From positions 1 through 12,702 of the forward strand of contig PAHB01000065.1 of the NCBI GenBank assembly GCA_002704665.1: a stretch of 12,702 bases of DNA, written 5' to 3'. The stretch is from Pseudomonadota bacterium. GTDB taxonomy: Bacteria; Pseudomonadota; Gammaproteobacteria; Burkholderiales; Eutrophovitaceae. The notes under the pieces were generated by a model that saw only the letters and a program-made list of their open reading frames with translations, did not search any database and was not told where the DNA came from. The position numbers were made by a program, and so were the translations under genes. Shown in pieces: positions 6,526 through 12,702 of the stretch. Position 1 is the stretch's first letter. Each line of letters starts with the position of its first letter.

Positions 6526-7001
6526 GATAGGCTCTCAGGTGGAGAAGACAAGTTAAGGATTCGCATCGCAGTCGATCTGCAAATTCCTTTAAGGCCAGCA
6601 TTTAAGCCTCTGACTTCCCTCAGCGCCCTCTCTAGCGGTATAACTTTTGTTGTAACGGCTGTTTTTGCAAAGGCATCCCACTCGTATACCTTCCTACTAA
6701 GCCCTTCGGCTAGTCCCAACACACTGCCTGGGCCTAAGTGATAGCTGCCGCTATGATCTTTCCCTTCAACTTCGCCGGATATGATGACATAAGCTGTATT
6801 CGGTTGCTCACCGCGTTCCGCTAATTTTTGTCCCACTGCAAAGTAGCCCATGTTGAGCTCTTCCGTTCCCCAGAGTTTGAAAAAAAGTCTTTCAGCACCT
6901 GTAAATTCATGCTGTTCAAAAGCCTTCATCGCTCTTTCAGAAGTGGGATCAATAACTCCAAGGGAATTTAGCTTTTTAACGTCGATGCTAAAGCTAGTCA
7001 T
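6522..7001 (-). CDS. Cyclic-nucleotide-binding-like protein with degenerate pocket
   Basis: About 159 residues from ATG 7001; an in-frame TTG at 7010 would add three. The N-terminal 50 residues are helical. A CNB-like barrel follows: YFAVGQKLAERGEQPNTAYVIISGEVEG, HLGPGSVLGLAEGL and a closing helix. In the cassette the glutamate is kept (AEGL) but the position nine residues on, where the phosphate-gripping Arg should be, is Trp (YEWDAFA). It is therefore unlikely to bind cyclic nucleotide in the classical way. As first gene of the minus-strand arm, coupled by ATGA overlap to the intact CNB gene, it may be its regulatory or structural partner. Its start faces siaB across 154 bases. The ribosome site is weak. 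CNB assignment is fairly firm, role inferred. Confidence 0.78.
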   Translation of the reverse strand: MTSFSIDVKKLNSLGVIDPTSERAMKAFEQHEFTGAERLFFKLWGTEELNMGYFAVGQKLAERGEQPNTAYVIISGEVEGKDHSGSYHLGPGSVLGLAEGLSRKVYEWDAFAKTAVTTKVIPLERALREVRGLNAGLKGICRSTAMRILNLSSPPESLS

Positions 7002-7067
7002 GTGTGTCAATATCCAAGTTTAGGTTTATGTAACTAAAGCGAAATATCTACCATTCGATCGTAACAC

Positions 7068-7083
7068 AATACTACAAAGTATT
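7068..7083. promoter_or_regulatory. Inverted repeat AATACT-ACAA-AGTATT in the divergent control region
   Basis: A perfect 6-base inverted repeat midway between the minus-strand CNB gene and siaB, placed to control both arms. Its right half continues as AGTATTAC (7078-7085), identical to 5951-5958 inside the operator candidate before the phosphodiesterase gene, suggesting the same regulator at both places. Confidence 0.4.
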
Positions 7084-7132
7084 ACACTCAAGTTGTTTCA
7101 GTTTGCGTCGTTCCATGTTAGTTTGATAAACA

Positions 7133-7138
7133 TATAAT
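7133..7138 (+). promoter_or_regulatory. Possible -10 box (TATAAT) before siaB
   Basis: A perfect TATAAT, but no good -35 box lies 16-18 bases upstream (only TTCCAT at 7111). The implied start near 7145 would put the ribosome site (TAGGA, 7145-7149) at the very tip of the message. A second weak option is TTGCGT (7103-7108) with GATAAA (7125-7130). Confidence 0.3.
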
Positions 7139-7155
7139 AATTACTAGGATATCTG

Positions 7156-7677
7156 ATGGAAATATCACAAGCAATCGATATTAGAGCTGCAATGAGAAAG
7201 TCGGGGACGATCATGGCTTATAATGGTGAAGTCTCCGATGATTTGATGGTGACTCTTGCCGATCTTCTAAAGAATCGTATGAAACAGATGGATGATAAAA
7301 AACGGTCACGTACCGTGTTCTCTATTTTCATGGAGGGAATGCAAAACCTTATTTGGCACAGCGGCAAAGACGGCAGTGCAGCTGGCATGGTTTGTATATC
7401 GCAAAAAGAGGATGAAATAACTGTTATATGTGGAAACAGGGTTTTAAAAGAAAATGCATTAGCGTTAGAGACGACTTTAAAAGAGTTGCAGGCTGCTGAT
7501 AAAGATACAATCCGACAACTGTACAGGGAAGGTATGTCAAAATCATCTAAGCATGATGGGCCCGGAGCCGGGTTAGGGCTCCTTGAGATTGCCAGAAGAG
7601 CTTCACACCCGATCTCATTCGCATTTATTGATGTTGATGCATCTCACGTTGATTTCTTTTTAGCTGCAAGGATTTAA
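7156..7677 (+). CDS. siaB: SiaB-type GHKL kinase (anti-sigma-like ATPase)
   Basis: Predicted cytosolic serine/threonine kinase of the SiaB family (histidine-kinase-type ATP fold), which phosphorylates SiaC. In its 173 residues the N-box is FMEGMQNLIWHSG (E60, N64 and H68; Mg/ATP contacts) and the glycine-rich lid is G135-P-G-A-G-L-G141 followed by LLEIARRAS. No phospho-accepting His domain is present, as expected for the anti-sigma/SpoIIAB-like class. TAGGA lies 6 bases before the ATG. siaC begins 1 base after its stop. The order siaB-siaC-cyclase-phosphatase rearranges the siaABCD set of Pseudomonas aeruginosa, where SiaB and SiaA set the phosphorylation state of SiaC. Identification rests on motifs plus this context. 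Confidence 0.88.
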   Translation: MEISQAIDIRAAMRKSGTIMAYNGEVSDDLMVTLADLLKNRMKQMDDKKRSRTVFSIFMEGMQNLIWHSGKDGSAAGMVCISQKEDEITVICGNRVLKENALALETTLKELQAADKDTIRQLYREGMSKSSKHDGPGAGLGLLEIARRASHPISFAFIDVDASHVDFFLAARI

Positions 7678-7678
7678 T

Positions 7679-8059
7679 ATGAATGACTTAAATATTCAAG
7701 AAACAGAACGAACTCCTGAAATTAAATTGTCTGTATCGGACGGAGTCTTCAGTATAAGAGGCGAGTCTTTTCCAGAGGATGTTTCAGCGTTCTATGGGCA
7801 AGTGATCGAGTCAATTGATCTACTAAAGGAAAATATTCCTGATCGATTCCAAGTTATTATCGAACTGATTTATACAAATAGCTCGAGTATCAAGGCGCTA
7901 TACCGAATTTTTGAAGGTTTTGAGAGCATAAGGCAGGGCGGAGGCAATCTGGATATTTTGTGGTATTTCCAAGAAGACGATGACATTATGGAAGAGCTTG
8001 GAGAAGACTTTCATGATCGTTTCCCTGACTTAAAGATAAATGTAAAACCAAAAAACTAA
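7679..8059 (+). CDS. siaC: SiaC family regulatory phosphoprotein (DUF1987)
   Basis: A 126-residue switch protein with a SpoIIAA/STAS-like fold. In P. aeruginosa the unphosphorylated form binds and activates the cyclase SiaD, while phosphorylation at Thr68 by SiaB prevents this. The family opening (TERTPEIKLSVSDGVFSIRGESFPED) and the core IYTNSSSIKALYRIFEGFE are clear. The residue at the phospho-site is Ser68 (N67-S68-S69-S70-I-K) rather than Thr, still phosphorylatable. AAGGA (7668-7672) sits 6 bases before the ATG and within the end of siaB, so translation is coupled. Here its target is presumably the class III cyclase encoded next, not a GGDEF enzyme. Confidence 0.9.
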   Translation: MNDLNIQETERTPEIKLSVSDGVFSIRGESFPEDVSAFYGQVIESIDLLKENIPDRFQVIIELIYTNSSSIKALYRIFEGFESIRQGGGNLDILWYFQEDDDIMEELGEDFHDRFPDLKINVKPKN

Positions 8060-8084
8060 TATGTTTGATAGGGGGTAAGCTAAG

Positions 8085-9137
8085 GTGGCGGATCAATCTT
8101 TTGATTTGTACGATCGAGAGAAGCAGCTTCTTGCTGAAGGTAAGGTGGTATTAGGAACTAATAACCCCAAGGGTGTCCTCAATTACTCTAAACGTCTATA
8201 CAAGGATTTTTCTCGCGTAGTTCGAGAAAATGAGGATCTAACTCGCCATTCAGACAGACAAGAGAGAAGATTGGTGAAGTTGAACAAAAATCTTAAAATA
8301 CAAACCAAAGAGCTAGACTCTAGGAAAACCGAATTAGAGGAACTCAGTGGGCAGCTGGGAAAATATTTGCCGCCTCAAATCCATGAAGCTTTGTTCCGTG
8401 GTGATTACGATACAAAAGTCGCTACCCAGCGAAAAAAGCTCACGGTCTTTTTTAGTGATATTAAAAATTTTACTCAAATTTCGGAAAGCCTTCAGCCGGA
8501 AGCTTTAACTGATTATTTGAATGAGTACTTTTCTGAGATGACAAAAATTGCTGTCAGACACGGTGGAACGATCGATAAGTATATTGGCGACGCGATGATG
8601 GTTTTTTTCGGAGATCCTGAGTCCAAGGGAGAGAGAGACGATGCTAGATCCTGTGTTTTAATGGCAATAGAAATGCATGAAAAATTGCAGCAACTTCAGC
8701 ATAATTGGAGAAAAAGAGGTTTCGAGAATCCTTTCGAGGTTAGAATGGGTATAAACACCGGATATTGCAACGTTGGTAATTTTGGGAGCGAGCAAAGATT
8801 AACCTATACGATTATTGGTGGAGAGGTAAATGTGGCGCAAAGGCTTGAGGCGAATGCACCGGTCGGGGGAATTCTGATGAGCTATGAAACATTCGCCCAT
8901 GTTCAAGATTTGGTGGAAGCTGAGCAGCTCAAAGCGATGCGAATGAAGGGGATCGGGCGGGATATTAAAGTTTTCTCAGTGAAAGCAAGAAAAAACAATG
9001 GGGTAGTAAAACTGATTGAGTACGAGAGTGCCAAAGGGGTTTCAATTAGTATTGATTTAAATTCTATTAACCGAAAGGATAGAAGCGGATTGGCTAGGCA
9101 GTTAAAAATGGGTCTAAAGAAAATTGAAGAGGAATAA
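8085..9137 (+). CDS. Class III adenylate cyclase with coiled-coil stalk, in the SiaD position
   Basis: Predicted cytosolic homodimeric cyclase making cAMP from ATP. Starts at GTG 8085, with GGGGG (8071-8075) upstream. In 350 residues: a coiled-coil stalk (about 45-95) with SDRQ at 56-59, the hinge LGKYLPPQI (91-99), the catalytic domain (about 117-300), and a 50-residue C-terminal tail of unknown role. Catalytic residues: metal Asps D125 (FFSDIKNF) and D169 (YIGDAMM), base-selecting K165 and T242 (YTIIGG), transition-state N249 and R253. Lys/Thr is the class IIIb adenylyl pattern; guanylyl cyclases carry Glu and Cys-like residues. No sensor or membrane domain is present, so control should come from outside. 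SiaC docking on the stalk, as on SiaD, is the inferred mechanism. Confidence 0.9.
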   Translation: MADQSFDLYDREKQLLAEGKVVLGTNNPKGVLNYSKRLYKDFSRVVRENEDLTRHSDRQERRLVKLNKNLKIQTKELDSRKTELEELSGQLGKYLPPQIHEALFRGDYDTKVATQRKKLTVFFSDIKNFTQISESLQPEALTDYLNEYFSEMTKIAVRHGGTIDKYIGDAMMVFFGDPESKGERDDARSCVLMAIEMHEKLQQLQHNWRKRGFENPFEVRMGINTGYCNVGNFGSEQRLTYTIIGGEVNVAQRLEANAPVGGILMSYETFAHVQDLVEAEQLKAMRMKGIGRDIKVFSVKARKNNGVVKLIEYESAKGVSISIDLNSINRKDRSGLARQLKMGLKKIEEE

Positions 9138-9191
9138 ATACATTGTAATACCAATAAATTTGTTCTGACAGTGTTATGGAAGAGGTTGCAA

Positions 9192-11384
9192 ATGCTTACA
9201 AATCTGTGTCGTATATTTTTTTTGGTAATTATTTGCCAACCGGGATTTATTTGCGCGGATACGTATGTAATTACAGATGATACGCCGATTTACTTTACGG
9301 TTGATGCAGGCGCCCTAGATGTTGCTTCGCAGCCGTCAGCACAAACTCAAAGGACTTTGACCAGTGATAACGCATATTTTCAAAGCATTCTGGAAGCTGA
9401 TCCGCCAGCTCCATACACCCGTTATTTACTCGCTACCAAAATAAAAAATAGCAGTGATTTTTCGCGAAAAATATCCCTAGCAAATGCTCGGTGGATGGAG
9501 GATGTTAACCTAAAAGTGATTTACGAGAATGGAGAAACACAAACATTCGAGCTTCCAATTTCTTTTCATAACAAACTCAGCGGCAGTGATCCCCGACGAA
9601 TTGCGCCTAACAAAGTGCCCAGCTTATACAAATCGTTTTTAATAGCGCCAAACAAAACGGTGGATCTAATTGTTGAATTTACGACAAAAGCAGCAACTAT
9701 TAGATCCAACAGCTTTAGTCTCGACTTTTATCATGTCGATGAGTATGTCGAGCATAGGCGATTGGGCCTTTGGTTAGAAGGAATTTTAGTTGGAGCACTT
9801 TTGGCGTTGACAGTGTTTTCGTGGTACTCGTTTTACCAAAGCCGAGACACAACCAGTTTTTACTACGGTCTTTGGATTCTTGCTGCTGTGAGTGCCGTAT
9901 TGACTCAGTCGTATCATGATGGGTCGCGACTCTTCGAATTTGTTTTTGATATTGAGAAAAAATCCATAAATCAACAGCAGAGTATGGGGACTGGGTTACT
10001 TATTGTTTGTAGTTACCTGCAGGCTATGGTCTATGTGATTTTTGCGCGTAGTTTTTTAGAGGTAAAAAAATATTTTCCGAAGATTTATTTGATTACCAAC
10101 ATATATCTTCTTTGGTATATGTTTCACATGATAACGCATATATTCTTAAGGCATGAGCTACCGAAAGATATTTATTTATTTCCATTATTCGCTTCGACTT
10201 TCGCGATTCTATTGCTAATATATTATGCCGCTTTCAAAAGGATGATGGCCGGATTAGAAATAGCTAAATTTTTCATGATAGCCATGTTTCCATATTTATT
10301 TTTCCGGATGGTTTTCCTGTTTGGATTTCTTGGGTTGCCGAATCCATTTACTCTCCTCCCCGACAGTGGTGTCCGTACATTCTTAAATAGTGGTTCCGTT
10401 GCTCAGGCTTTAGGTCTAGTACTTGAGGCGATGATTATGGCGTTGGCCGTGATTGCCCGTACGCGTTGGTTACAAGAACAATTAGCTACGAATATAAAGT
10501 CACAAAAAGCGTTGGTAGAAAACCAGAATAAGGTTCTAGAAGCTACCGTTGCGGAAAGGACTCAAGAGCTGGAGGAGCAGCATAAAGAGCTTGATGAGGC
10601 TCATCAAATTGTGGTGGGTTCTCTAAACTACGCTAGCCGTTTGCAGAAAGGTCAATTGCCGCGGTCTCATCGTTTGGAAGGTCGGTTTGCGTCATTTGAT
10701 TCAATTTGGGAGCCGCGGGATACGATTGGGGGTGATCTGTGGTGGGTTTCCAGTACTCAGAATTCGGGTCCGTATGTTTTGGCAGTAGCTGATTGTACAG
10801 GCCATGGGGTTCCGGGGGCGATTTTATCTCTTTTAGTCAGTAACTCTTTAGAAAGAATTTATGCCAATAATGGTGATGAAAATCCGGCGGATGCTTTGGT
10901 GTCTTTGGATTATTTGGTGCGCACGGGACTTAATCAGGATAATGCTGACAGTGAGAGTGATGACGGATGCGATGCCGCAATTGTTCGTATCAGGCGTGAT
11001 GATAAAATTTTAGAGTACGCTGGTGCCAAGATCGATTTATACCATTTGAAATCTGATGGTACAGTGAAAAGGTATGAGCCGTCGCGAGTTAGTTTGGGTT
11101 ATAAAGAAAAACTAAACACTGTTCCGCCTTTACATAAAATCGAATATCAATCGGGCGATGGTTTCGTAATAGTGACAGACGGATTTACTGATCAAATTGG
11201 AGGGGAAAGAAGAGGCCACGCTTACGGATACAAAAGACTTGAAGGAAAACTTATTGAGGCAGCAAGATTGAAGGCAAGTGCGGCGGAAATCACATCTATG
11301 CTAAATAAAGATTTGAATAACTGGCAAGGAAAGCAAAAACGAAGAGATGATGTGACCGTTGTTGCGTTTCGACTGCAAACATGA
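9192..11384 (+). CDS. Membrane sensor phosphatase: 7TMR-DISM plus PP2C (SpoIIE), SiaA-like
   Basis: Predicted inner-membrane Ser/Thr phosphatase acting on phospho-SiaC. ATG 9192 is chosen over GTG 9171 because GAAGAGG (9179-9185) is correctly spaced and the protein (730 residues) then begins with a signal peptide ending near FICA/D. Order: extracytoplasmic 7TMR-DISMED2-like domain (about 24-185), seven membrane helices (about 195-425), coiled coil (about 430-475), PP2C domain (about 480-730). The phosphatase metal Asps are in TIGGDLWW, VADCTGHGVPGA, VTDGFTDQ and RRDDVTVV, so it should be active. Pseudomonas SiaA uses a different, HAMP-linked sensor, so the signal probably differs. The next gene is a paralogue. 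Confidence 0.9.
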   Translation: MLTNLCRIFFLVIICQPGFICADTYVITDDTPIYFTVDAGALDVASQPSAQTQRTLTSDNAYFQSILEADPPAPYTRYLLATKIKNSSDFSRKISLANARWMEDVNLKVIYENGETQTFELPISFHNKLSGSDPRRIAPNKVPSLYKSFLIAPNKTVDLIVEFTTKAATIRSNSFSLDFYHVDEYVEHRRLGLWLEGILVGALLALTVFSWYSFYQSRDTTSFYYGLWILAAVSAVLTQSYHDGSRLFEFVFDIEKKSINQQQSMGTGLLIVCSYLQAMVYVIFARSFLEVKKYFPKIYLITNIYLLWYMFHMITHIFLRHELPKDIYLFPLFASTFAILLLIYYAAFKRMMAGLEIAKFFMIAMFPYLFFRMVFLFGFLGLPNPFTLLPDSGVRTFLNSGSVAQALGLVLEAMIMALAVIARTRWLQEQLATNIKSQKALVENQNKVLEATVAERTQELEEQHKELDEAHQIVVGSLNYASRLQKGQLPRSHRLEGRFASFDSIWEPRDTIGGDLWWVSSTQNSGPYVLAVADCTGHGVPGAILSLLVSNSLERIYANNGDENPADALVSLDYLVRTGLNQDNADSESDDGCDAAIVRIRRDDKILEYAGAKIDLYHLKSDGTVKRYEPSRVSLGYKEKLNTVPPLHKIEYQSGDGFVIVTDGFTDQIGGERRGHAYGYKRLEGKLIEAARLKASAAEITSMLNKDLNNWQGKQKRRDDVTVVAFRLQT
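10424..10496 (+). repeat. 73-bp exact direct repeat, copy 1
   Basis: Identical base for base to 12630-12702. It encodes the last membrane helix and start of the coiled coil (EAMIMALAVIARTRWLQEQL and four more residues). The bases just before it differ between the two genes, so identity begins abruptly. Confidence 0.97.
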
Positions 11385-11397
11385 TCAAGGATGTGGT

Positions 11398-12702
11398 ATG
11401 AAATTAATTATAACGACAGTTTTGTTTCTGATTTTGTCGAATGCATACGCCCAAGTCATAGAACCTTCTTTGATTGACATAAACGAGAGTACGCCAATTT
11501 CTCTTATTACGAAAGGTGATAGCAACTTGGTTCTCGAGGATATCAAAGGAGATTTGTCTTTGAAAGATGTTTTGAAGATGGGGTCGCGTTTTAGCGAACC
11601 TCAAAACTTTAGAATAAATTCGCAATCTTATTACTGGATTAAACAGAGGATAAAAAATAATCTTGAGAACGATGTCACCCTACAATTCGGCGCTTCATTT
11701 TGGGAGGAGATTGAAGTTCATTTGATAAGGACCGATGGGACAATTGAAAAGCTTAAAAAAATGGGTTGGTTTAGTCCCCATAACCTTCTTGCCTCGGTAA
11801 ATCCTTTTAAGGTGTCGCCAGATTTGGCTCCTAGTCAATTTGGTGTTTTTACAATCGCGCCAAACGATTATGCTCAGATTTACACTCGCGTTCATTCCGA
11901 TCACCTCTTTCCCGCAAAATCTTTTAATTTGATTTACAATCACCACGCAAGTTTTCTCGAATTGCGTCGACTGGGTATTTATATTGAAGGTTTACTGCTT
12001 GGGGTTTTGCTTTCCTTGGCGGTTTTTGGGGTTTACTCGGCCATCCGAAACAGAGATTTGACGAGTTTGACTTATGCGGTATGGATTGTTATGTCATGTG
12101 CATTATTAGCATCTCAATCTGGACACGATGGTCGAAGGTATTTCGAATTTTTCTCGTCGTTCGGTGGGCCCTTTAATGATGAGATACATTGGCATCAGGT
12201 TATTTTCTTGTTTTTTGGTTGTGGGCAATCCATAACATATGCCGTTTTTGCAAGAACCTTTCTCGACCTTAAAAATCATTTCCCGCTAGTTTATCAGTTT
12301 ACCAATGTATATGTGGCATGGTACGTTGGGATGTTTTTGTATTATCTCTATGGCAACCCTACCTTTAATCCGAGTAACTTACTAATACCTCATTTCTCCT
12401 CAACACTTGTCGTTTTAATAGCTATTTACATCTGTGCTTTTCTTCGACTCAGAAACGGTATGGGTATCGCTAAGTTTTTTATAGCAGCCCTTGTCCCATA
12501 TATGTTATTTCGATTAATCTTTCTTTTTTATTGGGTTGGCTTGCCCTCACCGTTTGCAATGTTACCAAAGAGTGGCTTAGGGCTTTTCCTTCAGTCTCCA
12601 CAGATGATCCAAGCCCTGGGTATTTGCTGTGAGGCGATGATTATGGCGTTGGCCGTGATTGCCCGTACGCGTTGGTTACAAGAACAATTAGCTACGAATA
12701 TA
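11398..12702 (+). CDS. Second 7TMR-DISM sensor protein (paralogue), 3'-truncated by the window
   Basis: Open for 435 codons to the right edge with no stop. AAGGA (11387-11391) lies 6 bases before the ATG, 13 bases after the upstream phosphatase, so both are in one operon. A signal peptide (MKLIITTVLFLILSNAYA/Q) is followed by a 7TMR-DISMED2-like domain (about 20-185) and seven membrane helices (about 190-425). The membrane part aligns throughout with the upstream protein, sharing motifs such as RRLG...EG.L.G.LL and GIAKFF.IA..PY..FR. The extracytoplasmic parts differ more, suggesting another ligand. The final 24 residues are encoded by the exact repeat. A PP2C domain beyond the window is likely but not visible. 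Confidence 0.88.
   Translation, partial: MKLIITTVLFLILSNAYAQVIEPSLIDINESTPISLITKGDSNLVLEDIKGDLSLKDVLKMGSRFSEPQNFRINSQSYYWIKQRIKNNLENDVTLQFGASFWEEIEVHLIRTDGTIEKLKKMGWFSPHNLLASVNPFKVSPDLAPSQFGVFTIAPNDYAQIYTRVHSDHLFPAKSFNLIYNHHASFLELRRLGIYIEGLLLGVLLSLAVFGVYSAIRNRDLTSLTYAVWIVMSCALLASQSGHDGRRYFEFFSSFGGPFNDEIHWHQVIFLFFGCGQSITYAVFARTFLDLKNHFPLVYQFTNVYVAWYVGMFLYYLYGNPTFNPSNLLIPHFSSTLVVLIAIYICAFLRLRNGMGIAKFFIAALVPYMLFRLIFLFYWVGLPSPFAMLPKSGLGLFLQSPQMIQALGICCEAMIMALAVIARTRWLQEQLATNI
12630..12702 (+). repeat. 73-bp exact direct repeat, copy 2 (runs to the window edge)
   Basis: Matches 10424-10496 exactly up to the last base, so the repeat probably continues beyond. It may mark recent gene conversion of the phosphatase part, or a contig that broke at a repeat during assembly. 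Confidence 0.97.

Noticed and set aside
6203..6741. Plus-strand open frames over the CNB genes
   Set aside because: Antisense to two genes with clear CNB motifs; composition is Ser/Pro-rich, typical of shadow frames.
9171..9191. GTG start for the first sensor phosphatase
   Set aside because: No ribosome site precedes it; ATG 9192 has GAAGAGG at proper distance and gives a cleaner signal peptide.
11404..11946. Two minus-strand open frames near the right end
   Set aside because: They lie antisense to the second sensor gene, whose plus-strand frame is open to the edge with signal peptide and ribosome site.

Overview
The window reads as a fragment of a Gram-negative proteobacterial chromosome, AT-leaning by eye. 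The LspA and IspH sequences, and a tRNA gene that encodes its own CCA end, look gammaproteobacterial. The enoyl-CoA hydratase and an Irr-type Fur regulator look more like alphaproteobacterial versions, so I do not name a genus. Both ends cut a gene: lspA lacks its N-terminus at base 1, and a sensor phosphatase gene runs off the right edge inside a perfect repeat.

Left part (1-4250, plus strand): ordinary genes. lspA (lipoprotein signal peptidase) and ispH (last step of the MEP isoprenoid pathway) are followed by an Irr-like Fur regulator, a short-chain enoyl-CoA hydratase, tRNA-Thr(CGT), a CDP-glucose 4,6-dehydratase (rfbG-like) without its usual partner genes, and a 71-residue two-helix membrane protein.

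Middle and right (4260-12702): what looks like one complete cyclic-nucleotide signalling island on two divergent arms. The plus-strand arm (7156 to the end) is siaB-siaC-class III cyclase-siaA-siaA2. It encodes a SiaB-type kinase, its phosphoprotein SiaC, a cyclase with a coiled-coil stalk, and two tandem membrane sensors of 7TMR-DISM architecture; the first has a PP2C/SpoIIE phosphatase domain. In the Pseudomonas SiaABCD pathway the output enzyme is a diguanylate cyclase. Here that slot holds a class IIIb cyclase whose residues predict ATP as substrate. The minus-strand arm (7001 to 4260) encodes two small stand-alone cyclic-nucleotide-binding proteins, one with a complete phosphate-binding cassette and one with it degraded, then a metallo-beta-lactamase-fold cyclic-nucleotide phosphodiesterase and an unknown 285-residue protein. 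The island therefore appears to hold writer, on/off switch, sensors, readers and eraser.

Inferred working model: the sensors dephosphorylate SiaC, SiaB rephosphorylates it, SiaC controls cAMP synthesis through the cyclase stalk, the small binding proteins sense the product, and the phosphodiesterase resets the level. The 287-bp gap inside the minus-strand arm (5894-6180) is rich in structure. It has a helically phased series of TGAGTRT repeats, two GAGTA-TACTC palindromes (one covering a predicted -10 box), and a nested palindrome. A related AGTATT/AATACT inverted repeat lies in the divergent control region at 7068-7083, suggesting a dedicated regulator.
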